Origin: Bacillota bacterium
Lineage (GTDB): Bacteria > Bacillota > Limnochordia > DTU087 > JAAYGB01
Direction: 5' to 3'
NCBI GenBank assembly: GCA_012727955.1
Contig: JAAYGB010000014.1
Span: forward strand, 20,679 to 84,678
Length of the DNA: 64,000 nt
In this document: positions 1 through 8,622 of the stretch, in pieces
How positions within the stretch are numbered: the stretch's first letter is position 1
Layout of the letters: the number at the start of each line of letters is the position of its first letter
Made by a program: the position numbers and the translations under genes
Notes under the pieces: generated by a model
Databases searched by the model: none
What the model was told of the DNA's origin: nothing
Seen by the model: the letters and a program-made list of their open reading frames with translations, nothing else

Positions 1-154
1 CTTTGGCTCTATCGTCTTCAATGTGGTGATTCCCCGCAACGTGCGCCTAAGTGAAGCTCCTAGTTTCGGTGAAAGTATTATTCAATATGATCCCAGTTCC
101 AAGGGTGCCGAGGCGTATCGCCGGTTGGCCAGGGAGGTGGTGGAGCGTGGCTAG
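1..154 (+). CDS. parA: ParA/Soj chromosome partition ATPase, C-terminal end (5' truncated by window)
   Basis: Only the last 50 or so codons are present, read from base 2 to the TAG at 152-154. The visible tail contains [14 protein letters not shown] and a [14 protein letters not shown] stretch, which is the standard end of Soj/ParA proteins. The family is a deviant Walker ATPase that works with ParB on parS-bound DNA near the origin and, in spore formers, also influences DnaA activity. The stop overlaps the start of parB by 8 bases, so the two are translationally coupled. The ATPase motifs lie outside the window and cannot be checked. Confidence 0.93.
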   Translation, partial: FGSIVFNVVIPRNVRLSEAPSFGESIIQYDPSSKGAEAYRRLAREVVERG

Positions 155-1013
155 ACAAGCACTGGGAAAGGGTTTAGAAGCCCTGATTCCGCAGCGGTTG
201 GAGGTGGAGGATAGTGACCCCGGCACTTCTGGGCTGCAGGAAGTAGATATCGACTTGGTGGTACCCAATCGTTCCCAGCCTCGCAGGCACTTCGATGAGG
301 AGAAGTTACAGGAGTTGGGAGAATCCATCAAAGCCAGAGGCATGCTCCAGCCCTTGGTGGTCCGGGAGGTTGACGGAGGGTTTGAAATCGTTGCCGGGGA
401 GCGACGATGGAGGGCAGCCCGGATGGTGGGATTGGAGAAGGTTCCTGTCATCGTCGGTGATTACACCGACAAGGAAGTAATGGAAGTGGCTTTGATTGAG
501 AACCTGCAGCGGGAGGACCTTAATCCCATCGAAGAGGCAGAGGCCTTTCGGAGGCTCATCGAGGAGTTCTCCCTTACCCAGGAAGAGGTGGCACGGGCGG
601 TGGGCAAGGGTAGGGCCACCATTGCCAACAGCTTGCGGCTCTTGTCCCTGGTCCCTGATGTAAGACAACTGGTGGCTGATGGTAAGTTAAGCGCTGGACA
701 TGCCAAGGTGCTGGCCTCACTGTCGGATACAGGACAACGGGAGTATGCCATGCGGGTACTGGCCGAGGGATTGTCGGTCCGCCAGCTGGAGGAACTGGTT
801 AGCGGGGAGACCAAGAAATCCCGGCGAAATCGCACTAGAAGTGTAGCCTCTTCACCGCCGCCGGAGTTGAGGGCGGTGGCGGAAAGACTGCAGGAGGCCC
901 TGGGCACCAAGGTTACCATTAAGGCCAAGGATGAAAAATATAGCCAGGGAAAAATCGAAGTCGAGTTTTATTCAGTAGAGGATTTAGATCGGATTCTTGA
1001 CCTTTTGGGGTAA
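147..1013 (+). CDS. parB: ParB/Spo0J chromosome partition protein
   Basis: A 288-residue ParB/Spo0J. The GTG at 147 is chosen because a gggaggtgg ribosome site lies at 132-140 and the product then begins [15 protein letters not shown], the usual Spo0J start; the longer in-frame ATG at 51 lies inside parA. The N-terminal CTPase domain shows [24 protein letters not shown] and [17 protein letters not shown], followed by the helix-turn-helix region ([24 protein letters not shown]) that reads parS, and a C-terminal dimerisation domain. ParB loads as a CTP-dependent clamp at parS and organises the origin region. Three good parS sites lie directly downstream. A hairpin terminator follows. Confidence 0.97.
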   Translation: MARQALGKGLEALIPQRLEVEDSDPGTSGLQEVDIDLVVPNRSQPRRHFDEEKLQELGESIKARGMLQPLVVREVDGGFEIVAGERRWRAARMVGLEKVPVIVGDYTDKEVMEVALIENLQREDLNPIEEAEAFRRLIEEFSLTQEEVARAVGKGRATIANSLRLLSLVPDVRQLVADGKLSAGHAKVLASLSDTGQREYAMRVLAEGLSVRQLEELVSGETKKSRRNRTRSVASSPPPELRAVAERLQEALGTKVTIKAKDEKYSQGKIEVEFYSVEDLDRILDLLG

Positions 1014-1043
1014 CGGGATGACAGAGAAGAATACTGCAAAGGC

Positions 1044-1072
1044 GACCGGACGTTGAGTCCGGTTATTTTTTT
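1044..1072 (+). terminator. Rho-independent terminator after parB
   Basis: Stem ACCGGAC (1045-1051) pairs with GTCCGGT (1057-1063) around a 5-base loop, followed by a T-rich tract through 1072. It separates parAB from the parS-rich spacer. Confidence 0.8.
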
Positions 1073-1103
1073 GCATCCCCGGTGGGAGCAGTGTTCCACG
1101 GAA

Positions 1104-1119
1104 AGTTCCACGTGGAACC
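1104..1119. other. parS site (imperfect, 14/16)
   Basis: The sequence AGTTCCACGTGGAACC matches the Bacillus parS consensus TGTTCCACGTGGAACA except at the two outer bases. An additional half site, TGTTCCACG, sits just upstream at 1092-1100. This is the weakest of three sites in the spacer behind parB. Confidence 0.85.
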
Positions 1120-1318
1120 AAGGGGTTTTCCAGAGAAGAGGGTTACAGCCAGTCTCGCAAGGGGTTGGAAATTTACTTGGAACAATGAGAAGAGGCTATA
1201 ATTGTTTGTAGGTTTTTGTGACTTTGTATGGGAAATTGCCGATTTCTATAGAAGACCGGCGGCGAAGGGCTAGATTTTTCGCAGTCATGAGGGAGGAGAG
1301 AAGAGAGGTGAAGACGGG

Positions 1319-1334
1319 TGTTCCACGTGGAACA
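1319..1334. other. parS site (perfect 16/16)
   Basis: TGTTCCACGTGGAACA is an exact match to the palindromic ParB-binding centromere site known from Bacillus and many other bacteria. It lies 305 bases downstream of parB. Such sites cluster near oriC, so the window is origin-proximal. Confidence 0.96.
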
Positions 1335-1373
1335 CCGGAGTGAAGGGAAAGGGCAACCCTCACCGAAGGTCAC

Positions 1374-1389
1374 TGTTCCACGTGGAACA
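1374..1389. other. parS site (perfect 16/16)
   Basis: A second exact TGTTCCACGTGGAACA, 55 bases from the previous one (start to start) and 19 bases downstream of the yyaC stop on the other strand. Together with 1104-1119 and 1319-1334 it fills the 395-base gene-free stretch 1014-1408. Apart from the parB terminator, nothing else is visible there. Confidence 0.96.
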
Positions 1390-1408
1390 TTCATCACGGT
1401 CAAGCCCT

Positions 1409-2038
1409 CTATGCAAACAGATTGGTTCTGCCTCTAGTAGGGGATAGGTTTGGTAAGGCTTCAGCGGTCAGGGCTAGGGCCCTGGCGATCACTCGAGACA
1501 TTCTCAGTACTAAGGACAAACGGGTGTTTTGCAATACGAAGTATTCCATAAATCCACCGACATTAACGACTCCGATCAAATGCAGTTCGCCGATGGCAGG
1601 CAGATCCTTGTTAACTCCCGTTCCCGGTAGGAGAGGTCCCCCCTTCAGACTAAGGAAACCTACACTTTCATTTTTCCCTAGGCAGCCATCGACGGCAAGG
1701 ATTAGGGAACCCTTGTGTTTCTGGTAAATAGCCCTGGATCTAGCTTCCAAGTTAGTAGCATGGACAGGATCCTCCAAGGTGCCATACACATGCATATTAG
1801 CCAAATTAAGTTCCTCAAGGTGCGTTCCCACTAAGGGACCGAGGGCATCTCCCGTAGACCGATCCGTTCCGACGCAAACCACTACCAAGGGTCGATGGGA
1901 GGCGGCAAAGCCACGACCTTCGATGTAATGTAACAGTCCCTGGGCTAAGTAATGCGCTGCGTTGGGGTTGTCAACATGAACTCGGGAATAGGTGTCTGGT
2001 GTTATGTCGGAGCGCACAATGTCTCGAGGTAGCTGCAT
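1409..2038 (-). CDS. yyaC: YyaC family putative sporulation protein (DUF1256)
   Basis: A 209-residue protein of the YyaC/DUF1256 family, which is restricted to spore formers and related in fold to the GPR germination protease and HybD-type maturation proteases. Seen here are VVVCVGTDRSTGDALGPLVG near residue 50, LEDPVHATNLE and LAVDGCLG, which correspond to the metal-binding aspartate and glutamate region of that fold. The position next to parB is the same as in B. subtilis. A gggaggaggaaa ribosome site precedes the ATG. The biochemical activity of the family is not established; a protease role in sporulation is inference. Confidence 0.9.
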   Translation of the reverse strand: MQLPRDIVRSDITPDTYSRVHVDNPNAAHYLAQGLLHYIEGRGFAASHRPLVVVCVGTDRSTGDALGPLVGTHLEELNLANMHVYGTLEDPVHATNLEARSRAIYQKHKGSLILAVDGCLGKNESVGFLSLKGGPLLPGTGVNKDLPAIGELHLIGVVNVGGFMEYFVLQNTRLSLVLRMSRVIARALALTAEALPNLSPTRGRTNLFA

Positions 2039-2122
2039 GAATAGGGTTTCCTCCTCCCTGTAAAATCCTGGAACGAAATAACAAACAACGGCTGCTACAA
2101 GTATATGATGTCCCGATTGAAA

Positions 2123-2136
2123 CTATACATGTATAG
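2123..2136. promoter_or_regulatory. Perfect 14-base palindrome in the yyaC/ykvI divergent spacer
   Basis: CTATACATGTATAG is a perfect palindrome, flanked farther out by CCCG (2112-2115) and CGGG (2137-2140), which also pair. It sits between two divergently transcribed genes, so it could be an operator for one or both, or form a hairpin in the ykvI leader. No regulator is encoded next to it. Confidence 0.45.
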
Positions 2137-2192
2137 CGGGAAAAGAAAGGATGCCGGATTTGCTGACAATGCGGTGAAAGGCGGGGTGGCTC

Positions 2193-3257
2193 TTGCACAA
2201 GCCAGTGAACCACTGGATGAACGCTATACAGGTGGGGTTTACTATAGTAGGGACGGTGATTGGGGCCGGATTCGCCTCCGGGCAGGAAATTCTGCAGTTC
2301 TTTGTCGCCTTTGGTAAGCAGGGACTCTGGGGATTGTTCCTGGCGAGCCTTCTCTTTGGCGTACTCACCCATCTGGTGGTGGTAACGGCCGCTGAGCTCC
2401 GGGTGCGATCTCATCTAGAGCTCCTGATGAGAACCACCTCAGGGTGGATGGCTCGTGCCGTTGATGGAATGCTCCTTTGTTTTCTTGTCATCAGTACTGC
2501 CTTGATGTTGACCGGGGCCGGTACCGTTTTAGAGCAGCATTCTGGTTTTAATCGGATGTTAGGCACGGTGTTGGCGGCATTGATAGTGGTATTGGTGGCT
2601 TCCGGGCCGTCCACCAGTGTCGTCCGATTCAACGTCATTCTTGTGCCGGTACTCATCGTCACCTTGTGCGGGCTGGGGGGCAAGGCTTTAGGTCAAGCGC
2701 TGAAGTACAGCCATGTGCCCACCTGGAAAGCAGCCGTCAATCCCTATGTCACCCACTGGTGGATGGCTGCCTTGATTCATCCTGCCTATAACATCTTTCT
2801 GGCAATGTCCGGCCTAAGCAGTATTAGTGGTTCTGTGTCTCCGCGAAGTGGAGTTCTTGGCGCTTGGCTGGGTTCGGGAATTATCGCGCTCCTGTTGGTC
2901 TGCGTTTCCCTGGCCCTGTGGATTGCCGGTCCAGACATCCACCGCTACCCAGTGCCTACCTTAGTGGTAGCCCAGCAGACACATCCTTGGTTGGGATGGG
3001 CAAGTATCTTGTCGATGCTCGCGGCGATGTTAACCACTGCGGTAGTAAATGTATACGGCATGGCTCGTCGTCTCGCCGAGGAAGTCCCTTGGCGGCATTC
3101 CTGGTTAACAGCGGCCATAGTCGCTTTGTCCCTACCTTTGTCCTACTTTGAATTTGTGGTAATCGTTGGTACCGCTTACTCGGCGATAGGGTATATAGCT
3201 TTAGTTTTCTTTGGGTACTGGTTATTAAAACTAGCTATCCCTAGCCAGCCTAGATAG
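2193..3257 (+). CDS. YkvI-like polytopic membrane protein (putative transporter)
   Basis: A 354-residue integral membrane protein with roughly ten hydrophobic segments. The first helix carries GFTIVGTVIGAGFASGQEI, the hallmark of the YkvI family, which resembles LeuT/APC-type transporters with an unwound glycine-rich first helix. The substrate is unknown. The TTG at 2193 is used because a gaaaggcgggg stretch precedes it; an ATG at 2217 (giving MNAIQVGF) has no clear ribosome site but would fit family N-termini equally well. It is transcribed away from yyaC; no terminator follows before the TPR gene. Confidence 0.8.
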   Translation: MHKPVNHWMNAIQVGFTIVGTVIGAGFASGQEILQFFVAFGKQGLWGLFLASLLFGVLTHLVVVTAAELRVRSHLELLMRTTSGWMARAVDGMLLCFLVISTALMLTGAGTVLEQHSGFNRMLGTVLAALIVVLVASGPSTSVVRFNVILVPVLIVTLCGLGGKALGQALKYSHVPTWKAAVNPYVTHWWMAALIHPAYNIFLAMSGLSSISGSVSPRSGVLGAWLGSGIIALLLVCVSLALWIAGPDIHRYPVPTLVVAQQTHPWLGWASILSMLAAMLTTAVVNVYGMARRLAEEVPWRHSWLTAAIVALSLPLSYFEFVVIVGTAYSAIGYIALVFFGYWLLKLAIPSQPR

Positions 3258-3328
3258 AGGTATGCTGGAGCTGATAACGAAACTAATACAATAACTAGGC
3301 AAAATACGAGTTTGGAGGATCCTGCAGT

Positions 3329-3883
3329 ATGAATGAACATCGACAGGGACAACAACCTGACCTTCAGCAAAGGCTGCTGGAAGCTGAAATTCAGTTGGAT
3401 AAAAACAACCTCGGCGATGCGGAGAAGCTGTTTCAGGAAATATTGGAGCAAGATCCCAACAACGCGAAGGCCTGGAGTAAGTTGGGAGTGGCCAAGATCC
3501 GCATGGGGGATAAGGCAGCGGCCAAAGAGTGCTGGGAGATGGCTATTCGTCTCGATGACAAAAACGCACCGGCCTACAGCAATTTGGGCAATCTCGCTAA
3601 GGAGGCCGGGAACCTGGACCAGGCCATTGAGTTTTACAAGAGGGCCATCAAGGCCGACCCTGACTTTCCCACCGCTTACCATAATCTCGGGGTGGCTTTA
3701 AGGGAGAAGGGGGATATCGGAGAGTCCATCAACAACCTGAAAAAGGCAGCTCGCCTGCAGCGCAATTACGCCAAGAGCGACTTGCAAAAGGTCCCAAAGA
3801 AGCAGCGGAATATTGCCTGGGCGATCATGGTGGGTCTGGGGGTACTCATTTTCTATCTGATCTCTCGATCCATAGGAGGCTGA
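3329..3883 (+). CDS. TPR-repeat protein with C-terminal membrane anchor
   Basis: A 184-residue protein. Residues 12 to about 150 hold four tetratricopeptide-type helical pairs (for example AYSNLGNLAKEAGNLDQAIEF and AYHNLGVALREKGDIGESINN), and a single hydrophobic segment (AWAIMVGLGVLIFYLI) closes the protein with only a few residues after it. This layout is a tail-anchored cytoplasmic scaffold on the inner face of the membrane. The binding partner is unknown. A ttggagg ribosome site lies 12 bases before the ATG. It could be cotranscribed with the VanW gene 46 bases downstream. Confidence 0.85.
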   Translation: MNEHRQGQQPDLQQRLLEAEIQLDKNNLGDAEKLFQEILEQDPNNAKAWSKLGVAKIRMGDKAAAKECWEMAIRLDDKNAPAYSNLGNLAKEAGNLDQAIEFYKRAIKADPDFPTAYHNLGVALREKGDIGESINNLKKAARLQRNYAKSDLQKVPKKQRNIAWAIMVGLGVLIFYLISRSIGG

Positions 3884-3929
3884 TCACCAGTCTTGCCCCA
3901 TAGGGAATATGCAAAGGAGGGCCGGTTGT

Positions 3930-5288
3930 ATGGTTTCAATGATCAAAGGATATCTGGTTAAATTCAACCTTTGGTTATTTGTTATCCTTACGGTGCTAGC
4001 CCTTCCCGTCACCGTCAACGCTTACCTAGTTGGAGCGAGCCAGACCACCATCCTTCCCGGGGTGCAAATCCACGGCTGGCAGCTGGGAGGTCTCACGGAG
4101 CAAACCGCGGCGGCTTATCTCAGTGGGTATTTTAGTGACTTCGCCGCCCGGCCCGTCGAAGTTATCGCCGGTACCCAGAGCTGGAGCGTAATTCCCCGAG
4201 ACTGCGGAGTCCTGGTGGATACCGCCGCGGTATTACGCCGGGCGGTGGAGGCCGGTAACACCGGTTCCTTCGTGACTCGGTGGCGGATGCGCCACAAGAT
4301 TAGAAATTACGGTTTGGAAATTCCTCTGATTCTAACGGTAAACTACGCCAAACTCGCGGAGAGTCTTCAGCCTATTGTCGCGGCCATTGAGACGGACCCG
4401 GTGGATGCTCAGTTTGTCATTTCTGAGGATCGGGTCTCAATCGTGCCCTCCCAATCGGGAGTGGTCGTTGATTACCAACAATTGGAGGCGGATTTTCTGG
4501 CTGCCTGCCGCTCGTTGTCCCATCGGGTGGTGGAGGTAGCCCTGATCGATGTGCCTCCTGCCCTTACTACCGCCCAAGCTGAATCCATGGGAATCACTGC
4601 CAAGGTAGCTAGCTATGTGACTGAGTTTGATCCCGATGATGTCGATCGCAGCCACAATATCCTTCTGGCCGCCCAGGCCCTACAGAATGTATTGGTTGCT
4701 CCCGGGGAGACCTTCTCCTTTAACAGGACCACCGGTCCCCGCTCAGCCCGATATGGATATCGACCGGCTCCGGTGATTATCGACGGTGAGCTGTTACCGG
4801 GAATAGGGGGAGGGGTCTGTCAGGTCTCCACCACCCTATATAACGTAGTTCTTCTCGCAGACTTAGCGGTCACTAATCGGGTGGCCCATTCCCTTCCGGT
4901 GACCTACGTACCCCTGGGACAGGATGCCACTGTCGCCTACGATTACATCGACTTTCAATTCACCAACACCCGTTCCCATCACCTTCTCATTGACACCAAC
5001 GTCACCGATAACCAATTGGAAATAGCCTTCTATGGAACTCCCACCGATAACCACCGCGTGCAATTACAGAGCAGATTAGTCGGCTTGATTGAGCCAGAAA
5101 CCAGGACAGTAGAGGATCCCACCTTACCCCCCGGAGCCTGGAAAGAGGTTGACGCCGGTAGACCAGGATACCGGGTGGAGGTATATCGGGTGGTGATGGA
5201 TGAGACCGGTCAGAGGGTGTTGGCAAGTACTAAGGTCGAAGAGACGGTGTATCCTCCCCGGCATAGGGTTTTGCGGGTAGCCCCATAG
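3930..5288 (+). CDS. VanW family exported protein
   Basis: A 452-residue protein with an N-terminal signal anchor (about residues 9-30, LWLFVILTVLALPVTV), a peptidoglycan-binding-like region (residues about 40-210) and a VanW domain containing PGETFSFNRTTGPRSARYGY and GIGGGVCQVSTTLYN. VanW proteins are common in spore-forming Bacillota, often with a trailing G5 domain; none is obvious here. Function is not established, though wall association is likely. The start at 3930 is decided by aaaggagg at 3913-3920, which would fall inside the coding region if the upstream in-frame ATG at 3909 were used. Confidence 0.88.
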   Translation: MVSMIKGYLVKFNLWLFVILTVLALPVTVNAYLVGASQTTILPGVQIHGWQLGGLTEQTAAAYLSGYFSDFAARPVEVIAGTQSWSVIPRDCGVLVDTAAVLRRAVEAGNTGSFVTRWRMRHKIRNYGLEIPLILTVNYAKLAESLQPIVAAIETDPVDAQFVISEDRVSIVPSQSGVVVDYQQLEADFLAACRSLSHRVVEVALIDVPPALTTAQAESMGITAKVASYVTEFDPDDVDRSHNILLAAQALQNVLVAPGETFSFNRTTGPRSARYGYRPAPVIIDGELLPGIGGGVCQVSTTLYNVVLLADLAVTNRVAHSLPVTYVPLGQDATVAYDYIDFQFTNTRSHHLLIDTNVTDNQLEIAFYGTPTDNHRVQLQSRLVGLIEPETRTVEDPTLPPGAWKEVDAGRPGYRVEVYRVVMDETGQRVLASTKVEETVYPPRHRVLRVAP

Positions 5289-5681
5289 AGCAGGAAAACC
5301 TGCAAAGGAGGAGAACCCCAGTACCAAGAAAAAACCGTCGGCGACGATGTCACCGACGGTGGAGTTTCACACATAGTGGTACAAACTGCCTTGTTACTGC
5401 ATGAAAGTTAAGGGATACAGTACCCCTTGGCATCCACCGCTATGCGCGATTGCGTTTGATCACTATTAATACGGTCTTTCCGGCTCGGCGTAGTATGGGG
5501 TTTAGTATCCAGCTGATAAGTCCCATAGGCTGTGTCAATCCTTCCGTTGTCAGATCTGCTTTAGTATACGCTGGGTCCAGTGAACTGTGCGGATTCCTCT
5601 CCTACAACGGATACTGGGCGTATCCGAGAAAAGTAGAATCCATTGTTTCTGTCTGATCTTGTCCGACTGGAGGCGACTGAA
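5289..5681. other. Gene-free spacer between the VanW gene and gcvT
   Basis: This 393-base stretch has no convincing ORF. It opens with a small hairpin GCAGG-AAAA-CCTGC (5291-5304) followed by an orphan aaaggagg, then a strong hairpin at 5335-5359 oriented as a reverse-strand terminator. Near gcvT there is a GGATAC/GTATCC hairpin at 5609-5625. I looked for a glycine riboswitch ahead of gcvT and could not recognise its conserved core on either strand. Confidence 0.6.
5335..5359 (-). terminator. Terminator-like hairpin oriented to the reverse strand, no gene upstream of it
   Basis: CCGTCGG (5335-5341) pairs with CCGACGG (5353-5359), with a further GAC/GTC pairing inside. On the reverse strand the hairpin is followed by six or more T residues (complement of the A tract at 5329-5334), a classic intrinsic terminator. 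On the forward strand there is no T tract. No reverse-strand gene ends here. Confidence 0.6.
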
Positions 5682-6803
5682 ATGGCAGTTGGAAATGGCG
5701 CTCAAAAAACTCCTTTGTATGAAGCCCATCGGGGACTGGGCGCTAGGATTGTGGAATATGCCGGTTGGTTGATGCCGGTACAATACTCCGGTGTTTTAGA
5801 GGAACACAAAACTGTGCGGGAGAAGGCCGGGATCTTTGATCTGTCCCATATGGGTGAGATCCGCATTTCCGGTTCCAAGGCCCATGACTTTCTCCAGGGA
5901 TGCACTACCAATGATCTCGAGCGTCTGGAAGTGGGGCAGATCCAGTACTCCCTCTTGTGCAATGAGGAGGGAGGAATAGTTGATGACATCTTGATCTATC
6001 GCCATCCTTGGGGATATGAACTGGTGGTCAACGCTGCCAACAAGGATAAGGATCTGCGGTGGTTGCGTCGGCATCGGCCGGAGCGGGGTGTTGTCATCGA
6101 CGATGTTTCCAATGAGACGGCCCTGATCGCGGTGCAGGGGCCTGCCTCAGAGGAGATACTGGTCAAAACCCTTGGTCCCGAGATCGCGGAGTTACGCTAC
6201 TACACCTTTATGATGAGTAGTTACCAAGGGAAGCAGATTATGATTTCCCGTACCGGGTACACCGGAGAGGATGGGTTTGAAATTTACCTACCGCCGGCCG
6301 TTGCCACGATGTTGTGGAAACGGATTATGGCCTTTGGCAAGGAGGATCTGATCCCCGTTGGGCTGGGGGCCAGAGATACCCTGCGGCTGGAAATGGGTTA
6401 CTGCCTATACGGGAACGATATCAGTGAACGCACCAATCCCTTAGAGGCGGGACTGGGCTGGATCGTCAAACTGGACAAGGATTTTATCGGTCGAGATGCC
6501 ATTGCCGCCATCAAAGAATCGGGAGTGACCCGTAAGTTAGTGGCCATTACCATACCTCCCCAGGTGGAGGGACGCCGGGCGGGTATTCCCAGAATGGGCT
6601 ACCCCGTCTATGTTGGCGATACTCTGGTGGGCGAAGTGACCTCGGGAACCTGGTCACCCACATTACAGCAACCCATTTGTCTGGCCTATGTGCCGGCGGA
6701 ATACTCCCAGGAGGGGCAGCAGTTAGAAATCGAGGTTAGACGCACCAGAATGCCGGGTACCGTAGTAAAGAAGCCCTTTGTCCAACCGAGGGTAAAGCGG
6801 TAA
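5682..6803 (+). CDS. gcvT: Glycine cleavage system T-protein (aminomethyltransferase)
   Basis: A 373-residue T-protein. It transfers the methylene carbon from the aminomethyl-lipoyl arm of GcvH to tetrahydrofolate, releasing ammonia. The N-terminus (KTPLYEAHRGLGARIVEYAGWLMPVQYSG region), LSHMGEIRISG, SRTGYTGEDGFEIYLP and GLGARDTLRLEMGYCLYGND are family signatures, and the length is normal. The ATG at 5682 has ggagg 8 bases upstream; an in-frame TTG at 5643 has no ribosome site. It is the first gene of gcvT-gcvH-gcvPA-gcvPB. The L-protein (lipoamide dehydrogenase) gene is not in this operon. Confidence 0.97.
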   Translation: MAVGNGAQKTPLYEAHRGLGARIVEYAGWLMPVQYSGVLEEHKTVREKAGIFDLSHMGEIRISGSKAHDFLQGCTTNDLERLEVGQIQYSLLCNEEGGIVDDILIYRHPWGYELVVNAANKDKDLRWLRRHRPERGVVIDDVSNETALIAVQGPASEEILVKTLGPEIAELRYYTFMMSSYQGKQIMISRTGYTGEDGFEIYLPPAVATMLWKRIMAFGKEDLIPVGLGARDTLRLEMGYCLYGNDISERTNPLEAGLGWIVKLDKDFIGRDAIAAIKESGVTRKLVAITIPPQVEGRRAGIPRMGYPVYVGDTLVGEVTSGTWSPTLQQPICLAYVPAEYSQEGQQLEIEVRRTRMPGTVVKKPFVQPRVKR

Positions 6804-6842
6804 TTAGAATCTTACATATCACTCTAGATGGAGGGTGCAGTT

Positions 6843-7223
6843 ATGAGTGTTCCTGCAGATTTAAAGTACTCCAAGGATCATGAATGGGTCAGGGTTGAGG
6901 GAGATGTGGCGGTAATCGGGATCACGGACTTTGCTCAATCGGAGTTGGGGGATGTGGTCTTTGTTGAATTGCCGGAGACAGATATAGAAGTGGCCGCGGG
7001 AGATCCCCTGGGCGTCATTGAGTCCGTCAAGGCTGTGTCCGACATTTTCAGTCCCGTGTCCGGTACCGTGGTGGAAGTCAATGCCCAGCTGGAGGATACT
7101 CCAGAAGCGGTCAACGAGGATTGTTACGGGGCGGGGTGGATTGCCAAGGTGAGCATGTCTAATCCCCAAGAGGTTGAGAAACTCCTATCGCCCGCAGAGT
7201 ATGAAGAGCTGACTAACGAGTAA
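6843..7223 (+). CDS. gcvH: Glycine cleavage system H-protein (lipoyl carrier)
   Basis: A 126-residue H-protein, the lipoylated shuttle that carries the aminomethyl group between the P, T and L proteins. The lipoylation lysine is K63 within [11 protein letters not shown]. The start ATG at 6843 follows ggaggg by about 8 bases; an in-frame ATG at 6828 lies upstream of that ribosome site and is discarded. It is 39 bases behind gcvT and 28 before gcvPA, all in one operon. Confidence 0.97.
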   Translation: MSVPADLKYSKDHEWVRVEGDVAVIGITDFAQSELGDVVFVELPETDIEVAAGDPLGVIESVKAVSDIFSPVSGTVVEVNAQLEDTPEAVNEDCYGAGWIAKVSMSNPQEVEKLLSPAEYEELTNE

Positions 7224-7251
7224 CAACGACTTTGAATTAGGTGGGATCAGT

Positions 7252-8622
7252 ATGAGCTTCATCCCAATTACTCAGTCAGACCAAGAGGAGATGTTAGCTG
7301 CCATCGGAGTGAGTTCCATCGATGAACTCTTCGCCGATATTCCCCGGGAAATGCGCCTAGAGCGGGAGCTGTCTTTGCCTCAGGCCCTATCGGAGGCGGA
7401 ACTTGTTCGGCACTGCCGGCAATTGGCGGGGAGAAACCAAAGCACCGAGCAGTTGGTATCCTTCTTAGGTGCTGGGCTTTACGATCACCACATCCCTGCG
7501 GCGGTAGCCCACTTAGTAGGCCGATCCGATTTTTACACTGCCTATACCCCCTACCAGGCGGAAGTTAGCCAAGGTACACTGCAGTCGATCTATGAGTATC
7601 AGTCGGCTGTTTGCTTCTTGACGGGAATGGATGTAGCCAATGCCTCGGTTTACGATGCCGGAACCGCTATTGTTGAGGCGGTGGGGATTGCCAGGGCAAC
7701 AACTCGGCGGGATCGGGTGGTTTTCCTCGATACGGTTCATCCCGATCATCTGGCAGTAGCAAAGACCTATGCTGCTGCCCAGGGGTGGGAAATCACGATA
7801 GCTCCCAGCCGGGAGGGAAGAACCGATCTAGGAAAGCTCACAGCCCTGGTAGACAAGGAAACCGCGGCGGTGGTTGTCCAACAGCCCAACTTCGTCGGTC
7901 AAGTTGAGGACCTTCTGCCCATCGCCGAGGCCGCGCAGTCAGTGGGCGCATTGTTCATCCTTTGCGCCAACCCAATCATGTTGGGATTATTGACCAGTCC
8001 CGGAAAGGTCGGTGTAGACATCGTCGTCGGCGAGGGGCAGCCCCTGGGTGGGCGCCTGCACTATGGTGGGCCGACATTAGGCTTTTTTGCTGCCAAGGCC
8101 AAGTACTTACGGCGATTGCCGGGCAGAATCGTCGGCAAGACTACAGATCTGGAGGGACGGGTGGGTTACGTCCTCACCCTGCAGGCTAGAGAACAACATA
8201 TTCGCAGGGAAAGGGCCAGCTCCAATATCTGCTCCAACCAGGCCCTCAACGCCCTGGCGGCTACCATTTACTTAGCCCTGCTGGGCCCCGAGGGACTGAA
8301 GGATGTGGCCTATCAAAGTGTGCAAAAGGCCCATTACTTAGCCAATCAGTTGACCACCAAGGGGTTAGGAGACTTGGTCTGGTCGGGACCCTTTGCCAAT
8401 GAATTTGTTTTCCGCCCGAAAATGGACCTGGACACCCTGTGGGCCAAGTCCCTGGAGGCAGGATATCTGCCGGGCTTGAACCTGGGGAAGATGCCCTTCC
8501 TGCCGGAGTCCATCGCTCCCTCCTTGGAAGGGACGCTGCTGATGGCGGTGACCGAAAAGCGGACTCGAGCTGAGCTCGATGGCTTAGTTTCTTTGTGGGA
8601 GGGGTTGATGGCCAATGATTGA
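7252..8622 (+). CDS. gcvPA: Glycine dehydrogenase (decarboxylating) subunit 1
   Basis: A 456-residue N-terminal half of the P-protein, in the two-subunit form usual in Bacillota and archaea. With GcvPB it forms the pyridoxal phosphate enzyme that decarboxylates glycine and passes the aminomethyl group to GcvH. Family stretches include [33 protein letters not shown] and the C-terminal region with [20 protein letters not shown]. Its last 8 bases overlap the gcvPB start, implying coupled translation in equal amounts. Confidence 0.97.
   Translation: MSFIPITQSDQEEMLAAIGVSSIDELFADIPREMRLERELSLPQALSEAELVRHCRQLAGRNQSTEQLVSFLGAGLYDHHIPAAVAHLVGRSDFYTAYTPYQAEVSQGTLQSIYEYQSAVCFLTGMDVANASVYDAGTAIVEAVGIARATTRRDRVVFLDTVHPDHLAVAKTYAAAQGWEITIAPSREGRTDLGKLTALVDKETAAVVVQQPNFVGQVEDLLPIAEAAQSVGALFILCANPIMLGLLTSPGKVGVDIVVGEGQPLGGRLHYGGPTLGFFAAKAKYLRRLPGRIVGKTTDLEGRVGYVLTLQAREQHIRRERASSNICSNQALNALAATIYLALLGPEGLKDVAYQSVQKAHYLANQLTTKGLGDLVWSGPFANEFVFRPKMDLDTLWAKSLEAGYLPGLNLGKMPFLPESIAPSLEGTLLMAVTEKRTRAELDGLVSLWEGLMAND

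Noticed and set aside
461..928. Long reverse-strand ORF inside parB
   Set aside because: Serine/arginine-rich product without motifs, antisense to a certain gene; a composition shadow, as are similar ORFs opposite mfd, rplY and copA.
5289..5681. Glycine riboswitch ahead of gcvT
   Set aside because: The spacer before a gcv operon is the usual place, but I could not find the conserved core blocks on either strand.
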